This document shows, piece by piece, positions 1 to 5,995 of a DNA stretch of 10,333 nt (positions within the stretch are counted from its first letter, which is position 1; every line of letters begins with the position of its first letter). This DNA comes from Candidatus Komeilibacteria bacterium (GTDB lineage: Bacteria; Patescibacteriota; Patescibacteriia; UBA1558; S5-K13). The notes beneath the pieces are model-generated. The model was not told the DNA's origin and ran no database searches. It saw only the letters and a list, made by a program, of their open reading frames with translations. The position numbers were made by a program, and so were the translations under genes. The stretch is from NCBI GenBank assembly GCA_030591905.1, contig JAUVAE010000014.1, forward strand, positions 1 through 10,333, given 5' to 3'.

Positions 1-196
1 GTTTTACATTAGAACCACTGATATTACTGGTGATGTTATTTTACCTGAAGGGACAGAGATGGTAATGCCTGGAGATACTGCCAATCTAAGCGTTAAATTA
101 ATTGCTCCGATTGCTATGGAAGAAAAACAAAGATTTGCTATTAGAGAAGGTGGTAAAACAGTAGGAGCTGGAGTAGTAGTTAAGATTATTAAATAA
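1..196 (+). CDS. tuf: Elongation factor Tu, C-terminal end (partial, 5' truncated by window)
   Basis: The frame starting at base 2 reads 64 codons to TAA at 194-196. EF-Tu is the GTPase that delivers aminoacyl-tRNA to the ribosomal A site in the cytoplasm. The visible part is the end of its third domain (a beta-barrel that contacts tRNA). It shows the very conserved stretches FYIRTTDITGDV, LPEGTEMVMPGD and RFAIREGGKTVGAGVV, which match bacterial EF-Tu almost residue for residue up to the normal C-terminus. The GTPase domain and start lie outside the window. tuf just before rpsJ is the common bacterial str-to-S10 arrangement, so cotranscription with rpsJ is plausible. Identification is firm. 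Confidence 0.98.
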   Translation, partial: FYIRTTDITGDVILPEGTEMVMPGDTANLSVKLIAPIAMEEKQRFAIREGGKTVGAGVVVKIIK

Positions 197-212
197 TGTA
201 ATTATATTTTTT

Positions 213-250
213 ATTTTTATCCACCACCTAAAAAGGTGGGGGATAAAAGT
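213..250 (+). repeat. Strong hairpin between tuf and rpsJ (inverted-repeat family member)
   Basis: Arms 213-229 and 234-250 pair over 17 positions around an AAAA loop, with one A·G mismatch (223/240) and one G·U pair. No T-run follows on either strand, so it is not a classical intrinsic terminator. The arms (core TTATCCACCACCT and AGGTGGGGGATAA) differ by one or two bases from the repeats at 771-785 and 6229-6303, so this looks like a member of the same dispersed family. It could act in mRNA processing or stability between tuf and rpsJ; that role is inference. Confidence 0.7.
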
Positions 251-271
251 TTAGATAATAGTTTTTAAAAT

Positions 272-646
272 ATGAAAAATACAAAAGTAGATGATAAAAA
301 GCAGGTCGAGGAAAAGGGAAAGGACGAATTGAGTGAAACAATTTCTAATAGAATTAGAATAAAAATAAAAGCGTATGATCATATGCTAATCGACCAATCA
401 ACAAAGACTATTATTGAAGTCGCTACTAGAAATGGAGCAAAAATAGTAGGTCCGGTACCATTACCAACACATACTAAAAAATATACAGTTTTAAAGTCAA
501 CATTTGTACATAAGGATTCTAGGGATCAATATGAGATGAGAATACATAAAAGATTAATAGATATTTTAGAGCCCAACAAGAAAATGATTGACTCTTTAAT
601 GAGTTTAGATCTACCAAATGGTGTTGACATTGAGATCAAGATGTGA
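272..646 (+). CDS. rpsJ: 30S ribosomal protein S10 (uS10) with N-terminal extension
   Basis: This 124-residue protein is uS10, part of the 30S head; in other bacteria it also acts as NusE in transcription antitermination. The family core runs from about residue 27: RIRIKIKAYDHMLIDQS, GPVPLPT at 60-66, and the loop KSTFVHKDSRDQYEMRIHKR. Usual length is about 102-105, so the first 25 or so residues (Lys/Asp/Glu-rich) are extra. The ATG at 272 is preceded by AAAAT and fits the start context of the other genes here. A TTG at 329 would give a normal-length protein but fits that context less well. The stop is TGA, the only one in the window, followed at once by in-frame TAA. The next gene is 332 nt away. 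Confidence 0.97.
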   Translation: MKNTKVDDKKQVEEKGKDELSETISNRIRIKIKAYDHMLIDQSTKTIIEVATRNGAKIVGPVPLPTHTKKYTVLKSTFVHKDSRDQYEMRIHKRLIDILEPNKKMIDSLMSLDLPNGVDIEIKM

Positions 647-650
647 TAAT
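624..650 (+). promoter_or_regulatory. Possible internal promoter overlapping the rpsJ stop
   Basis: TTGACA at 624-629 is a perfect sigma-70-type -35 hexamer. GATAAT at 645-650 matches the -10 consensus in 5 of 6 bases. The spacer is 15 nt, shorter than the preferred 17, and the -35 lies in rpsJ codons, so chance is a real alternative. If active, it would start an RNA carrying the structured spacer before rplC. Confidence 0.22.
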
Positions 651-774
651 CTATTATTGATTTAATATAAATTTATATTTTGTTTATAAGTATGAAAAAC
701 CCTTTTGAGGAAGTGTTTATACAAGTAAATGAGATAAGGAGACATTGAAATTCTTTAACTAATTCTGCCAATTT

Positions 775-881
775 ATCCCTCACCTTTATATTCTTATTCA
801 AATAGAAAATAAAGAGTGAGCAAGATAAATGAATCTATTCCCTTTAGCTTTAGTGTAATTTTAAAATAAAGGTGTAGGGAT
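775..881 (+). repeat. Long-range inverted repeat in the rpsJ-rplC spacer
   Basis: The left arm 775-789 (ATCCCTCACCTTTAT) pairs fully with 866-881 (ATAAAGGTGTAGGGAT) apart from one bulged T at 875. This gives a 15-bp stem enclosing about 76 nt of AT-rich loop. Bases 771-785 are identical over 15 nt to the reverse complement of 6289-6303, placing it in the same repeat family as the tuf-rpsJ and rpmC-rpsQ elements. Confidence 0.7.
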
Positions 882-901
882 TTATTTATAAAACAAGCAG
901 G

Positions 902-962
902 ATCGCAATCTTACTCCTCAACTTCGCGTAAGTAAAGTGGAAGCGTAAGGTTACGATTTTTT
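902..962 (+). terminator. Terminator-like hairpin just upstream of rplC (possible attenuator)
   Basis: Arms 902-914 (ATCGCAATCTTAC) and 945-957 (GTAAGGTTACGAT) pair over 13 positions with one C·A mismatch and one T·G wobble. A run of six T (957-962) follows. The 30-nt loop contains a small inner stem (CTTC 922-925 with GAAG 940-943). The loop is large for an intrinsic terminator. GCGTAAG occurs twice (926-932 and 943-949), so the left-arm CTTAC could pair weakly with the first copy instead, giving a possible alternative fold. Its position 16 nt before rplC suggests partial termination or attenuation rather than an operon end. Confidence 0.5.
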
Positions 963-978
963 GTATTAAATAGGGAAT

Positions 979-1857
979 ATGAATTTTATTCTAGGGAAAA
1001 AAATAAGAATGACTCAGATTTTTGCTGAAGATGGTAAATTAATTCCGGTCACAGAGATTAGTGTTGAACCGAATACTATTTTAAGAGTCAAAGGTAAAGA
1101 AAAGGATGGATACGAAGCTATCGTCCTGGCTTATGGTAACCGAAATAAAATCAAAAAATCATTACTAGGCCTTTTTAAGAAATTAGGAAATTTTAGATAT
1201 ATAAAAGAATTTAGAACAGAAGGACATGAAATTACTTTAAAATCAGGAGATAAAATTGGTTTAAATAGTTTCAGTGTTGGAGAAAAAATTAGAGCTACAG
1301 CAGTTTCTAAGGGTAAAGGTTTTCAAGGTGTTGTGAAAAGACACGGTTTCCATGGTACAAACGAACAACATGGTAATAAAGATCAATCTAGGATGCCTGG
1401 TAGTATTGGAGCTACTGGTCCAGCTCATGTTTTTAAAGGAACTAGAATGGCTGGTAGAATGGGCGGAGATCAAGTTACTGTTACAAATTTAGAAATAATT
1501 AAAATTGATTTAGATAATAATTTATTATATACCAAAGGAGCTTTTGCTGGTGGTAGTAATGCTTTAGTTGCTATTAAAGGTGAAGGTGAACTTAAAGTTT
1601 ATGAAAAACCAATAAAAGAAGTAAAAAAAGATAAACCAGCCGAAGCGAAAGAAGAACCAAAGGAAGAATCTAAGGTTGAAGAGATTAAAAAAGAAAAAGC
1701 AGGGAGCAAGGAGAAAGAAGTAAAAAAAGAAGAGAAATCAGAAGTTAAAGAATCTAAGGTTGTTGAAGAGAAAGTTGAAGAGAAAAAAGAATCACCCTCC
1801 ACTAAAGTTTCAGATGACAAGGAAGTTAAAGATAAAGAAGTTAAAGATAAAGAATAA
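979..1857 (+). CDS. rplC: 50S ribosomal protein L3 (uL3) with long charged C-terminal tail
   Basis: uL3 binds 23S rRNA near the peptidyl-transferase centre and is an early assembly protein. The start GKKIRMTQIF and the central segment from about 118 to 170 (KRHGFHGTNEQHGN, then RMPGSIGATGPAHVFKGTRM, then AGRMGGDQVTV) are typical. The protein has 292 residues, while the family is usually about 205-215. From about residue 210 onward it is an 80-residue Lys/Glu tail predicted to be disordered. The tail ends in a 15-bp tandem DNA repeat (1822-1836 and 1837-1851). The loop after SIG lacks the Gln that PrmB methylates in E. coli. The start has AGGGA 3 nt upstream, too close for an ideal Shine-Dalgarno site. 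rplD begins 3 nt after the stop codon. Confidence 0.97.
   Translation: MNFILGKKIRMTQIFAEDGKLIPVTEISVEPNTILRVKGKEKDGYEAIVLAYGNRNKIKKSLLGLFKKLGNFRYIKEFRTEGHEITLKSGDKIGLNSFSVGEKIRATAVSKGKGFQGVVKRHGFHGTNEQHGNKDQSRMPGSIGATGPAHVFKGTRMAGRMGGDQVTVTNLEIIKIDLDNNLLYTKGAFAGGSNALVAIKGEGELKVYEKPIKEVKKDKPAEAKEEPKEESKVEEIKKEKAGSKEKEVKKEEKSEVKESKVVEEKVEEKKESPSTKVSDDKEVKDKEVKDKE
1796..1821 (+). repeat. 26-nt element shared with the rpsE tail (copy 1)
   Basis: These bases match 10062-10087 at 24 of 26 positions and are read in the same frame, giving P/T-STKVS-D/E-DK in both proteins. The rpsE copy is bounded by CCTCC and GGAGG, which can form a short stem; here the right half is changed to AGATG. The identity at DNA level in two unrelated r-protein tails suggests a dispersed repeat captured in coding sequence. 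Confidence 0.65.
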
Positions 1858-1859
1858 AT

Positions 1860-2489
1860 ATGTTAAAAACTAAAGTTTACAATTCAGAAGGAAAAGAAAA
1901 TGGTGAAATTAAATTAGATCCAAAAGTTTTTGATGTTGAAGTAAATCCAGCTGTTGTTCAACAGGTTATAGAAGCATATTTAGCAAATAAAAGACAAGTC
2001 TTAGCACATACAAAAGTTATGTCTGATGTTAGAGGTGGTGGTAAAAAACCATGGAGACAAAAAGGTACTGGTAGAGCCAGACATGGTTCAATCAGATCAC
2101 CTTTATGGAAAGGTGGCGGAGTAACATTTGGACCACGAAAGAATAGGAATTTTACTAAAAAGATTAATAAGAAAGTTAAAGTAAAGGCTTTGTTTATGGT
2201 TTTAAGTGATAAATTAAAGAATGATAAATTAGTGGTTGTTGAAGAACTTAAATTAGAAAATAGAAAAACAAAGGATTTATTAAAAGTAGTTAAAAATATA
2301 AAATTAGATAGCAAAAAACTTGTAATTGGATTAGAAAAAAAGAATATTAATGTTCAAAGTTCTGCTAAGAATATAGAAAATATTAAAGCCATGGCTGTAG
2401 ATAGTTTTAATATTTATACATTATTGAAATATGAATATCTAGTTTTAACAAAAGCGGCAATTGAAAAAATAAGTAAACATTTTACATAA
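1860..2489 (+). CDS. rplD: 50S ribosomal protein L4 (uL4)
   Basis: uL4 lines the nascent-peptide exit tunnel with an extended loop and is an early assembly protein. In E. coli it also represses the S10 operon. At 209 residues it has the usual length. The diagnostic loop lies at about 48-92 with LAHTKVMSDVRGGGKKPW, RQKGTGRARHGSIRSPLW and KGGGVTFGP. The C-terminal half shows the family alpha/beta fold pattern (KLVVVEELKLE, KKLVIGLE, NIYTLLKYEYLVLT). The ATG follows the rplC stop by 2 nt and precedes rplW by 4 nt, so translational coupling is likely. No extension or defect is seen. Whether it regulates this operon is unknown. Confidence 0.98.
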   Translation: MLKTKVYNSEGKENGEIKLDPKVFDVEVNPAVVQQVIEAYLANKRQVLAHTKVMSDVRGGGKKPWRQKGTGRARHGSIRSPLWKGGGVTFGPRKNRNFTKKINKKVKVKALFMVLSDKLKNDKLVVVEELKLENRKTKDLLKVVKNIKLDSKKLVIGLEKKNINVQSSAKNIENIKAMAVDSFNIYTLLKYEYLVLTKAAIEKISKHFT

Positions 2490-2493
2490 ATAT

Positions 2494-2997
2494 ATGGGAA
2501 TTTTTAGCGCATTTAAACATAAAGATGAAAAAGATAAAACTGATGAAAAAGATCAGAAGTCTTTAAGTAGTGTTAAAAAGAAATCTGTAAAGAAAAATGT
2601 TCCTAAAAAAGAAGAAAGAGAATTAACAGTTGCTGAGATTGCCGATGAAGGACATGCTAAAGGTAAGAGTAAGAGTAAAAAATCTAAATCTAAATCAAAT
2701 AAGCACGATACTAAAGAGGCTTATAAAGTTTTAGTAAAAGCCTTAATTACTGAGAAAGCATCATATTTAAAATCAGAAAATAAATATTTATTTGAGGTAA
2801 ATGTATCTACAAATAAAAATGAAATAAAGAAGGCTATCTACCATGTTTATGGTGTCTGGCCAATTAAGATAAATGTATTGAATTCAGGCGGTAAGAATAA
2901 GAGATATGGTAGAAGTACAGGAATGACAAAGGCTAGAAAAAAAGCTATGGTAACTCTAAAAAAAGGTGATAGCATTGAATTATACGAAGGAGTTTAG
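2494..2997 (+). CDS. rplW: 50S ribosomal protein L23 (uL23) with charged N-terminal extension
   Basis: uL23 sits at the exit-tunnel rim and is the docking site for trigger factor and SRP in studied bacteria. The core starts at about residue 77 (YKVLVKALITEKA), followed by NKYLFEVNVSTNKNEIKKAI and VYGVWPIKINVLN, ending with a typical GDSIELYEGV. Total length is 167, against about 95-100 for the family. The extra 75 N-terminal residues begin MGIFSAFKHKDEKDK and are rich in Lys, Ser and Glu, probably disordered. No in-frame ATG lies nearer the core, and the ATG at 2494 has the local AAATATATG context, so the extension is likely translated. The stop is TAG, unique in the window. The extension would lie near the tunnel exit (inference). 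Confidence 0.96.
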   Translation: MGIFSAFKHKDEKDKTDEKDQKSLSSVKKKSVKKNVPKKEERELTVAEIADEGHAKGKSKSKKSKSKSNKHDTKEAYKVLVKALITEKASYLKSENKYLFEVNVSTNKNEIKKAIYHVYGVWPIKINVLNSGGKNKRYGRSTGMTKARKKAMVTLKKGDSIELYEGV

Positions 2998-3000
2998 AAA

Positions 3001-3041
3001 TAATTATTAATTATTAATTTAAAATTAGAAATTAGAAATTT
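3001..3041 (+). repeat. Short AT-rich tandem repeats between rplW and rplB
   Basis: The 50-nt gap consists of TAATTAT twice (3001-3014) plus TAATTT, then AAATTAG twice (3022-3035) plus AAATTT. No convincing stem is seen. This is probably simple low-complexity spacer. Confidence 0.5.
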
Positions 3042-3047
3042 AAAACA

Positions 3048-3893
3048 ATGGCAATAAAAGTTTATAAACCAACAACACCAGCTAGACGGCACACTTCAGT
3101 GGCGATTGGTGAAAACGTGTCTAGAAAAAATAAGCCATTAAAAAAATTAACTATTATTAGAAAACAGAAAAGTGGACGTAATAACCAAGGAAGAATTACT
3201 GTTAGACATCGTGGTGGTGGAGCAAAAAGATATATTAGGCAAGTTGATTTTAAAAGAGATAAATTTGATATACCAGCAAAAGTTGAATCAGTTGAGTATG
3301 ATCCAAATAGAAATGCTCATATTGCCTTAGTTTGTTATAAAGATGGAGAAAGAAGATATATTTTAGCAGCTGAAGGTATGAAAGCTGGTCAATCTGTAAT
3401 TTGTTCAAAAACAAAGTTAGAAGTTGTTAATGGTAATAGATTCCCATTATCTTTAATACCCAGTGGAATGTCAATTTATAATATTGAATTAAAACCAGGA
3501 CAAGGTGGAAAGATTGTTAGAGGAGCTGGTGCTAGAAGTGTATTTATGGGTGTTGAAGATAAATATGCTCAGATTAAATTACCTTCCAGCGAAATTAGAT
3601 TAGTTCCTAAAGATTGTTTAGCAACTTTAGGACAAGTATCAAATACAGAATTTAGAAATATTAGATGGGGGAAAGCTGGTAGAATGAGACATAGAGGCAT
3701 TAGACCAACAGTTAGAGGTAAAGCCATGAACCCTTGTGATCATCCTCATGGTGGTGGAGAAGGAAGACAACCTATTGGTATGAAACATCCTAAAACGCCT
3801 TGGGGAAAAATAGCTTTAGGAGCTAGAACTAGAAAAAAGACTAAATATAGTGATAAATTAATATTAAAGAGACGAAAAAAGAGAAAGAAATAA
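3048..3893 (+). CDS. rplB: 50S ribosomal protein L2 (uL2)
   Basis: uL2 is a primary 23S rRNA binder needed for subunit association and peptidyl-transferase activity. The 281 residues match the family (about 273-280). The N-terminus MAIKVYKPTTPARRHTS, the RNA-binding block RNNQGRITVRHRGGGAKR, and the SH3-like domain with VESVEYDPNRNAHIALV and PGQGGKIVRGAG are all present. The near-universal motif reads NPCDHPHGGGEGR at 228-240, with both histidines (232, 234) kept. Cys230 takes a place that is usually Val in the sequences I remember. The C-terminus is a basic KRRKKRKK. The start ATG follows ACA, one of the few without the ATATG context. An 85-nt gap with a hairpin separates it from rpsS. Confidence 0.99.
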   Translation: MAIKVYKPTTPARRHTSVAIGENVSRKNKPLKKLTIIRKQKSGRNNQGRITVRHRGGGAKRYIRQVDFKRDKFDIPAKVESVEYDPNRNAHIALVCYKDGERRYILAAEGMKAGQSVICSKTKLEVVNGNRFPLSLIPSGMSIYNIELKPGQGGKIVRGAGARSVFMGVEDKYAQIKLPSSEIRLVPKDCLATLGQVSNTEFRNIRWGKAGRMRHRGIRPTVRGKAMNPCDHPHGGGEGRQPIGMKHPKTPWGKIALGARTRKKTKYSDKLILKRRKKRKK

Positions 3894-3897
3894 AAAT

Positions 3898-3969
3898 TAG
3901 TTCTTAGTCTGTAGTTAGTAGTTTGTAGAAAATTTAAACTATCGACTACCAGCTACCAACTACTAACTA
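3898..3969 (+). repeat. Imperfect 31-bp hairpin between rplB and rpsS
   Basis: Arms 3898-3928 and 3939-3969 pair at 25 of 31 positions (22 Watson-Crick, 3 G·U) around the loop AAAATTTAAA. The arms are built of short TAGTTAGTAG-like units, so the stem is partly a product of low-complexity repeats. No T-run follows, so a terminator is unlikely. It could be a structured spacer or a dispersed intergenic repeat. Confidence 0.6.
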
Positions 3970-3978
3970 AATAAATAT

Positions 3979-4263
3979 ATGTCAAGAAGTTTAAAAAAGT
4001 TACCATTTACATGTCCCAAGCTATTGAAAAAGTTAGCTAATGTTAAACCTGGGGATAAAAAAGTAATGATCAAGACTTGGTCTCGAAGATCTACTATTAT
4101 TCCGGAAATGATTGGTCATACAATATACGTACATAACGGAAAAGATCATTTACCTGTTTTTGTAGTTGAGAATATGATTGGTCATAAATTGGGAGAATTT
4201 TCACCAACTAGAAAGTTTGTTGCTCATGGAGGTAAGATGGCAAAAGTTCAAGGTAAGGATTAA
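3979..4263 (+). CDS. rpsS: 30S ribosomal protein S19 (uS19)
   Basis: uS19 sits in the 30S head with S13 and contacts the 50S central protuberance and tRNA. The 94 residues are the normal length (about 92). Signature segments are MSRSLKKLPF, IKTWSRRSTI at 31-40, and VENMIGHKLGEFSPTR at 63-78, ending with HGGKMAKVQGKD. The ATG has the AAATATATG context and no Shine-Dalgarno sequence. It precedes rplV by 27 nt, the usual S10-operon order. Nothing is unusual in the protein. Confidence 0.98.
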   Translation: MSRSLKKLPFTCPKLLKKLANVKPGDKKVMIKTWSRRSTIIPEMIGHTIYVHNGKDHLPVFVVENMIGHKLGEFSPTRKFVAHGGKMAKVQGKD

Positions 4264-4290
4264 ATTTAAATTAAAATAGTAATATTTAAT

Positions 4291-4830
4291 ATGGAAGTAA
4301 AAGCAAAATTAAGACATTATCATGTTGCACCTAGGAAAGTTCGTTTAATTATTGATCTTATTCGTGGTCTAGATGTTGAATCAGCGTTAGAACAATTACA
4401 ATATCAGAATAAAAGATCTGTCCCATCTGTGATAAAACTTTTAAATTCAGCAATTGCTAATGCTGTTAATAATTTTTCATTAGAAAGAAATAATTTATAT
4501 ATTAAAGAGAGTTTTGTTGACCAAGGACCTGTTTTAAAGAGATGGAGACCAAGAGCTCATGGAAGAGCTGGTAGAATTTTAAAGAAAACAAGCCATGTTA
4601 CCTTAATTTTAGCGGAAAGAGTTCCTAGTGATAGTAAAAAGAAAAAGAGTACTTCTTCTACTAAAGATAAAGATAAAAAAGAAATTAAAACTAAAAAAGT
4701 TGATATTAAGAATATAAAGAAAACTGGCAAGATTTTTAAAGGTATTAGTAAATCAATGGGTTCTAATAAGGTTAGGGGTAGACAATCAAAATCAACTAAA
4801 TCTTTCATTAGAAAGACAGGAGATAAATAA
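4291..4830 (+). CDS. rplV: 50S ribosomal protein L22 (uL22) with basic C-terminal tail
   Basis: uL22 contacts all 23S rRNA domains, and its beta-hairpin reaches into the exit tunnel. The core spans residues 1-112: AKLRHYHVAPRKVRLIIDLI near the start and the hairpin region GPVLKRWRPRAHGRAGRI at 79-96, then KKTSHVTLILAE. The family is usually about 110 residues, and this protein has 179. The extra 65 residues are Lys/Ser/Thr-rich (SKKKKSTSSTKDKDKKE and on) and probably disordered and rRNA-binding. The stop is one base from the rpsC ATG, and AGGAG at 4818-4822 inside this tail could serve rpsC as a ribosome binding site. Confidence 0.97.
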   Translation: MEVKAKLRHYHVAPRKVRLIIDLIRGLDVESALEQLQYQNKRSVPSVIKLLNSAIANAVNNFSLERNNLYIKESFVDQGPVLKRWRPRAHGRAGRILKKTSHVTLILAERVPSDSKKKKSTSSTKDKDKKEIKTKKVDIKNIKKTGKIFKGISKSMGSNKVRGRQSKSTKSFIRKTGDK

Positions 4831-4831
4831 A

Positions 4832-5578
4832 ATGGGACAAAAAGTAAATCCAGTATCATTTAGAATGGGAATGTCACAAACTTGGAAATCTAAATGGTTT
4901 AGTGATAAAAATTATATAAAATATCTGAAACAGGATGTTTTAGTTAGAAAATATTTAAAAATAAAGCTTAGAGATGCTGGAATTTCTAGAATTGAAATTA
5001 AGAGATCCGCAGATGATATTACTATTGTAATTTATTCTTCTCGGCCAGGTATTATTATTGGACGTGGTGGAACAGGTATTGAAGAATTAAAAAAAGACTT
5101 AGTTAAAAGATTTATTAAAAATGAAAAAGCATTAAAAATTTCAATCGAAGAAGTTAAAAAACCAATGCTTTCAGCTGGAATCGTTATGCAAGGTATAATA
5201 GATCAAATTGAAAAAAGAATGCCTTATAGAAGAGTAATGAAGAAAACAATTGAGAGAGTAATGGAAGCTGGTGCTAAAGGTGTAAAAGTTAAAGTATCTG
5301 GACGTTTAAATGGAGTTGAAATAGCTAGAAAAGAAACATTAGGAAAAGGGAGATTACCCCTTCATACTTTAAGAGCTAATATTGATTATTCTAGAGGAAC
5401 AGCTGCTACAACTTATGGATCTATTGGAGTTAAAGTATGGATTTACAAAGATAAAGAGAGTGAAGAAAAAACAACAAGTAATACAAATAATGATAGAAAA
5501 AGTAATTATAGGGGATCTCGACAAAATAGAGACGATAGAAGACCAAATAATAAGTTTGGATTTAATAATAAAAGATAA
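4832..5578 (+). CDS. rpsC: 30S ribosomal protein S3 (uS3)
   Basis: uS3 lies at the mRNA entry tunnel of the 30S subunit and contributes to mRNA helicase activity. The N-terminus MGQKVNPVSFRMG is canonical. The KH domain carries the GXXG loop GRGG at 77-80 (RPGIIIGRGGTGIEELKK). The C-terminal domain shows KGVKVKVSGRLNGVEIAR and GRLPLHTLRANIDY. The core ends near residue 208. The remaining 40 residues are rich in Asn, Arg and Ser (for example NNDRKSNYRGSRQNRDDRRP), a common kind of variable uS3 tail. AGGAG 9 nt upstream of the ATG is one of the few plausible Shine-Dalgarno sites in the window. It is 1 nt from rplV and 2 nt from rplP, so coupling is likely. Confidence 0.98.
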   Translation: MGQKVNPVSFRMGMSQTWKSKWFSDKNYIKYLKQDVLVRKYLKIKLRDAGISRIEIKRSADDITIVIYSSRPGIIIGRGGTGIEELKKDLVKRFIKNEKALKISIEEVKKPMLSAGIVMQGIIDQIEKRMPYRRVMKKTIERVMEAGAKGVKVKVSGRLNGVEIARKETLGKGRLPLHTLRANIDYSRGTAATTYGSIGVKVWIYKDKESEEKTTSNTNNDRKSNYRGSRQNRDDRRPNNKFGFNNKR

Positions 5579-5580
5579 AT

Positions 5581-5994
5581 ATGTTAGCGCCTAAAAAAGA
5601 AAAACATAGAAAATGGTTCAGAGGAGATCAAATCAAAGGAGTTGCTACTCAAGGAAACTCCCTTAGCTTTGGAAGTTTTGGTTTAAAAACAAAAGAAGCT
5701 GGTTGGATAACAGCTAGACAAATTGAATCATCTAGAAGGGCTATTGTGCATCATTTACATAGAGGCGGTAAATATTGGATTAGAATTTTTCCAGATAAGC
5801 CAATTACTGCTAAAAGTGGTGAAATCCCAATGGGAAGCGGAAAAGGTGCCGTTGATCATCATGTCGCAGTTGTTAAACCAGGTAATATGTTATTTGAATT
5901 GGATGGTATTGATGAAAAACTTGCTAAAGAGGCATTTAAGTTAGCAGCATATAAACTACCAGTTAAATGTGTATTTATATCTAAACACCATTAA
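5581..5994 (+). CDS. rplP: 50S ribosomal protein L16 (uL16)
   Basis: uL16 is a late-assembling 50S protein near the A site that helps position tRNA. The 137 residues match the family. Hallmarks are MLAPKKEKHRKWFRG, SFGSFGLKTKEAGWITARQI, GGKYWIRIFPDKPITAK at about 62-78, MGSGKG at 84-89, and the closing KLPVKCVFI. No extension or broken motif is seen. The start ATG follows the rpsC stop by 2 nt (TAAATATG), and the stop is 1 nt before the rpmC ATG. Confidence 0.98.
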   Translation: MLAPKKEKHRKWFRGDQIKGVATQGNSLSFGSFGLKTKEAGWITARQIESSRRAIVHHLHRGGKYWIRIFPDKPITAKSGEIPMGSGKGAVDHHVAVVKPGNMLFELDGIDEKLAKEAFKLAAYKLPVKCVFISKHH

Positions 5995-5995
5995 T

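Larger units (their letters stand above)
647..978 (+). other. 332-nt gene-free spacer before rplC; candidate structured leader
   Basis: This is by far the longest gap in the window. It holds a possible 18-codon ORF (692-748), a long-range 15-bp stem (775-789 with 866-881), and a terminator-like hairpin with six T residues (902-962) ending 16 nt before the rplC start. I see no conserved gene or tRNA in it. The arrangement resembles the attenuating leaders known upstream of ribosomal-protein operons in other bacteria, but I recognise no described leader family. The alternative is a run of inserted intergenic repeats without regulatory function. Confidence 0.45.

Noticed and set aside
213..250. 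Classical intrinsic terminator after tuf
   Set aside because: The hairpin is strong but no T-run follows it on either strand.
644..649. TGA of rpsJ as a sense codon (alternative code with UGA = Gly or Trp, known in some CPR)
   Set aside because: No other gene has an in-frame TGA, Trp is TGG and Gly is GGN throughout; the TGA followed by TAA is best read as a tandem stop.
1599..1820. Minus-strand open frame opposite the rplC tail, and a similar one opposite rpsE (9826-10086), both starting MSSETLVE
   Set aside because: They are antisense shadows of Lys/Glu-rich coding sequence; the shared start simply reflects the 26-nt repeat common to both tails.
3733..3737. Cys230 in the L2 NPCDHPHGGGEG motif as a functional change
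   Set aside because: The neighbouring histidines and glycines are intact, and a Val-to-Cys change at this position is likely neutral.
5382..5594. Plus-strand frame overlapping rpsC and the rplP start, and another inside rplP (5723-5944)
   Set aside because: They lie inside well-supported r-protein genes in another frame and show no recognisable domain.
5969..5995. Upstream in-frame ATG extending rpmC into rplP
   Set aside because: The added residues have no L29 similarity, and the ATG at 5996 gives the canonical MKIKELRQ start in the local start context.
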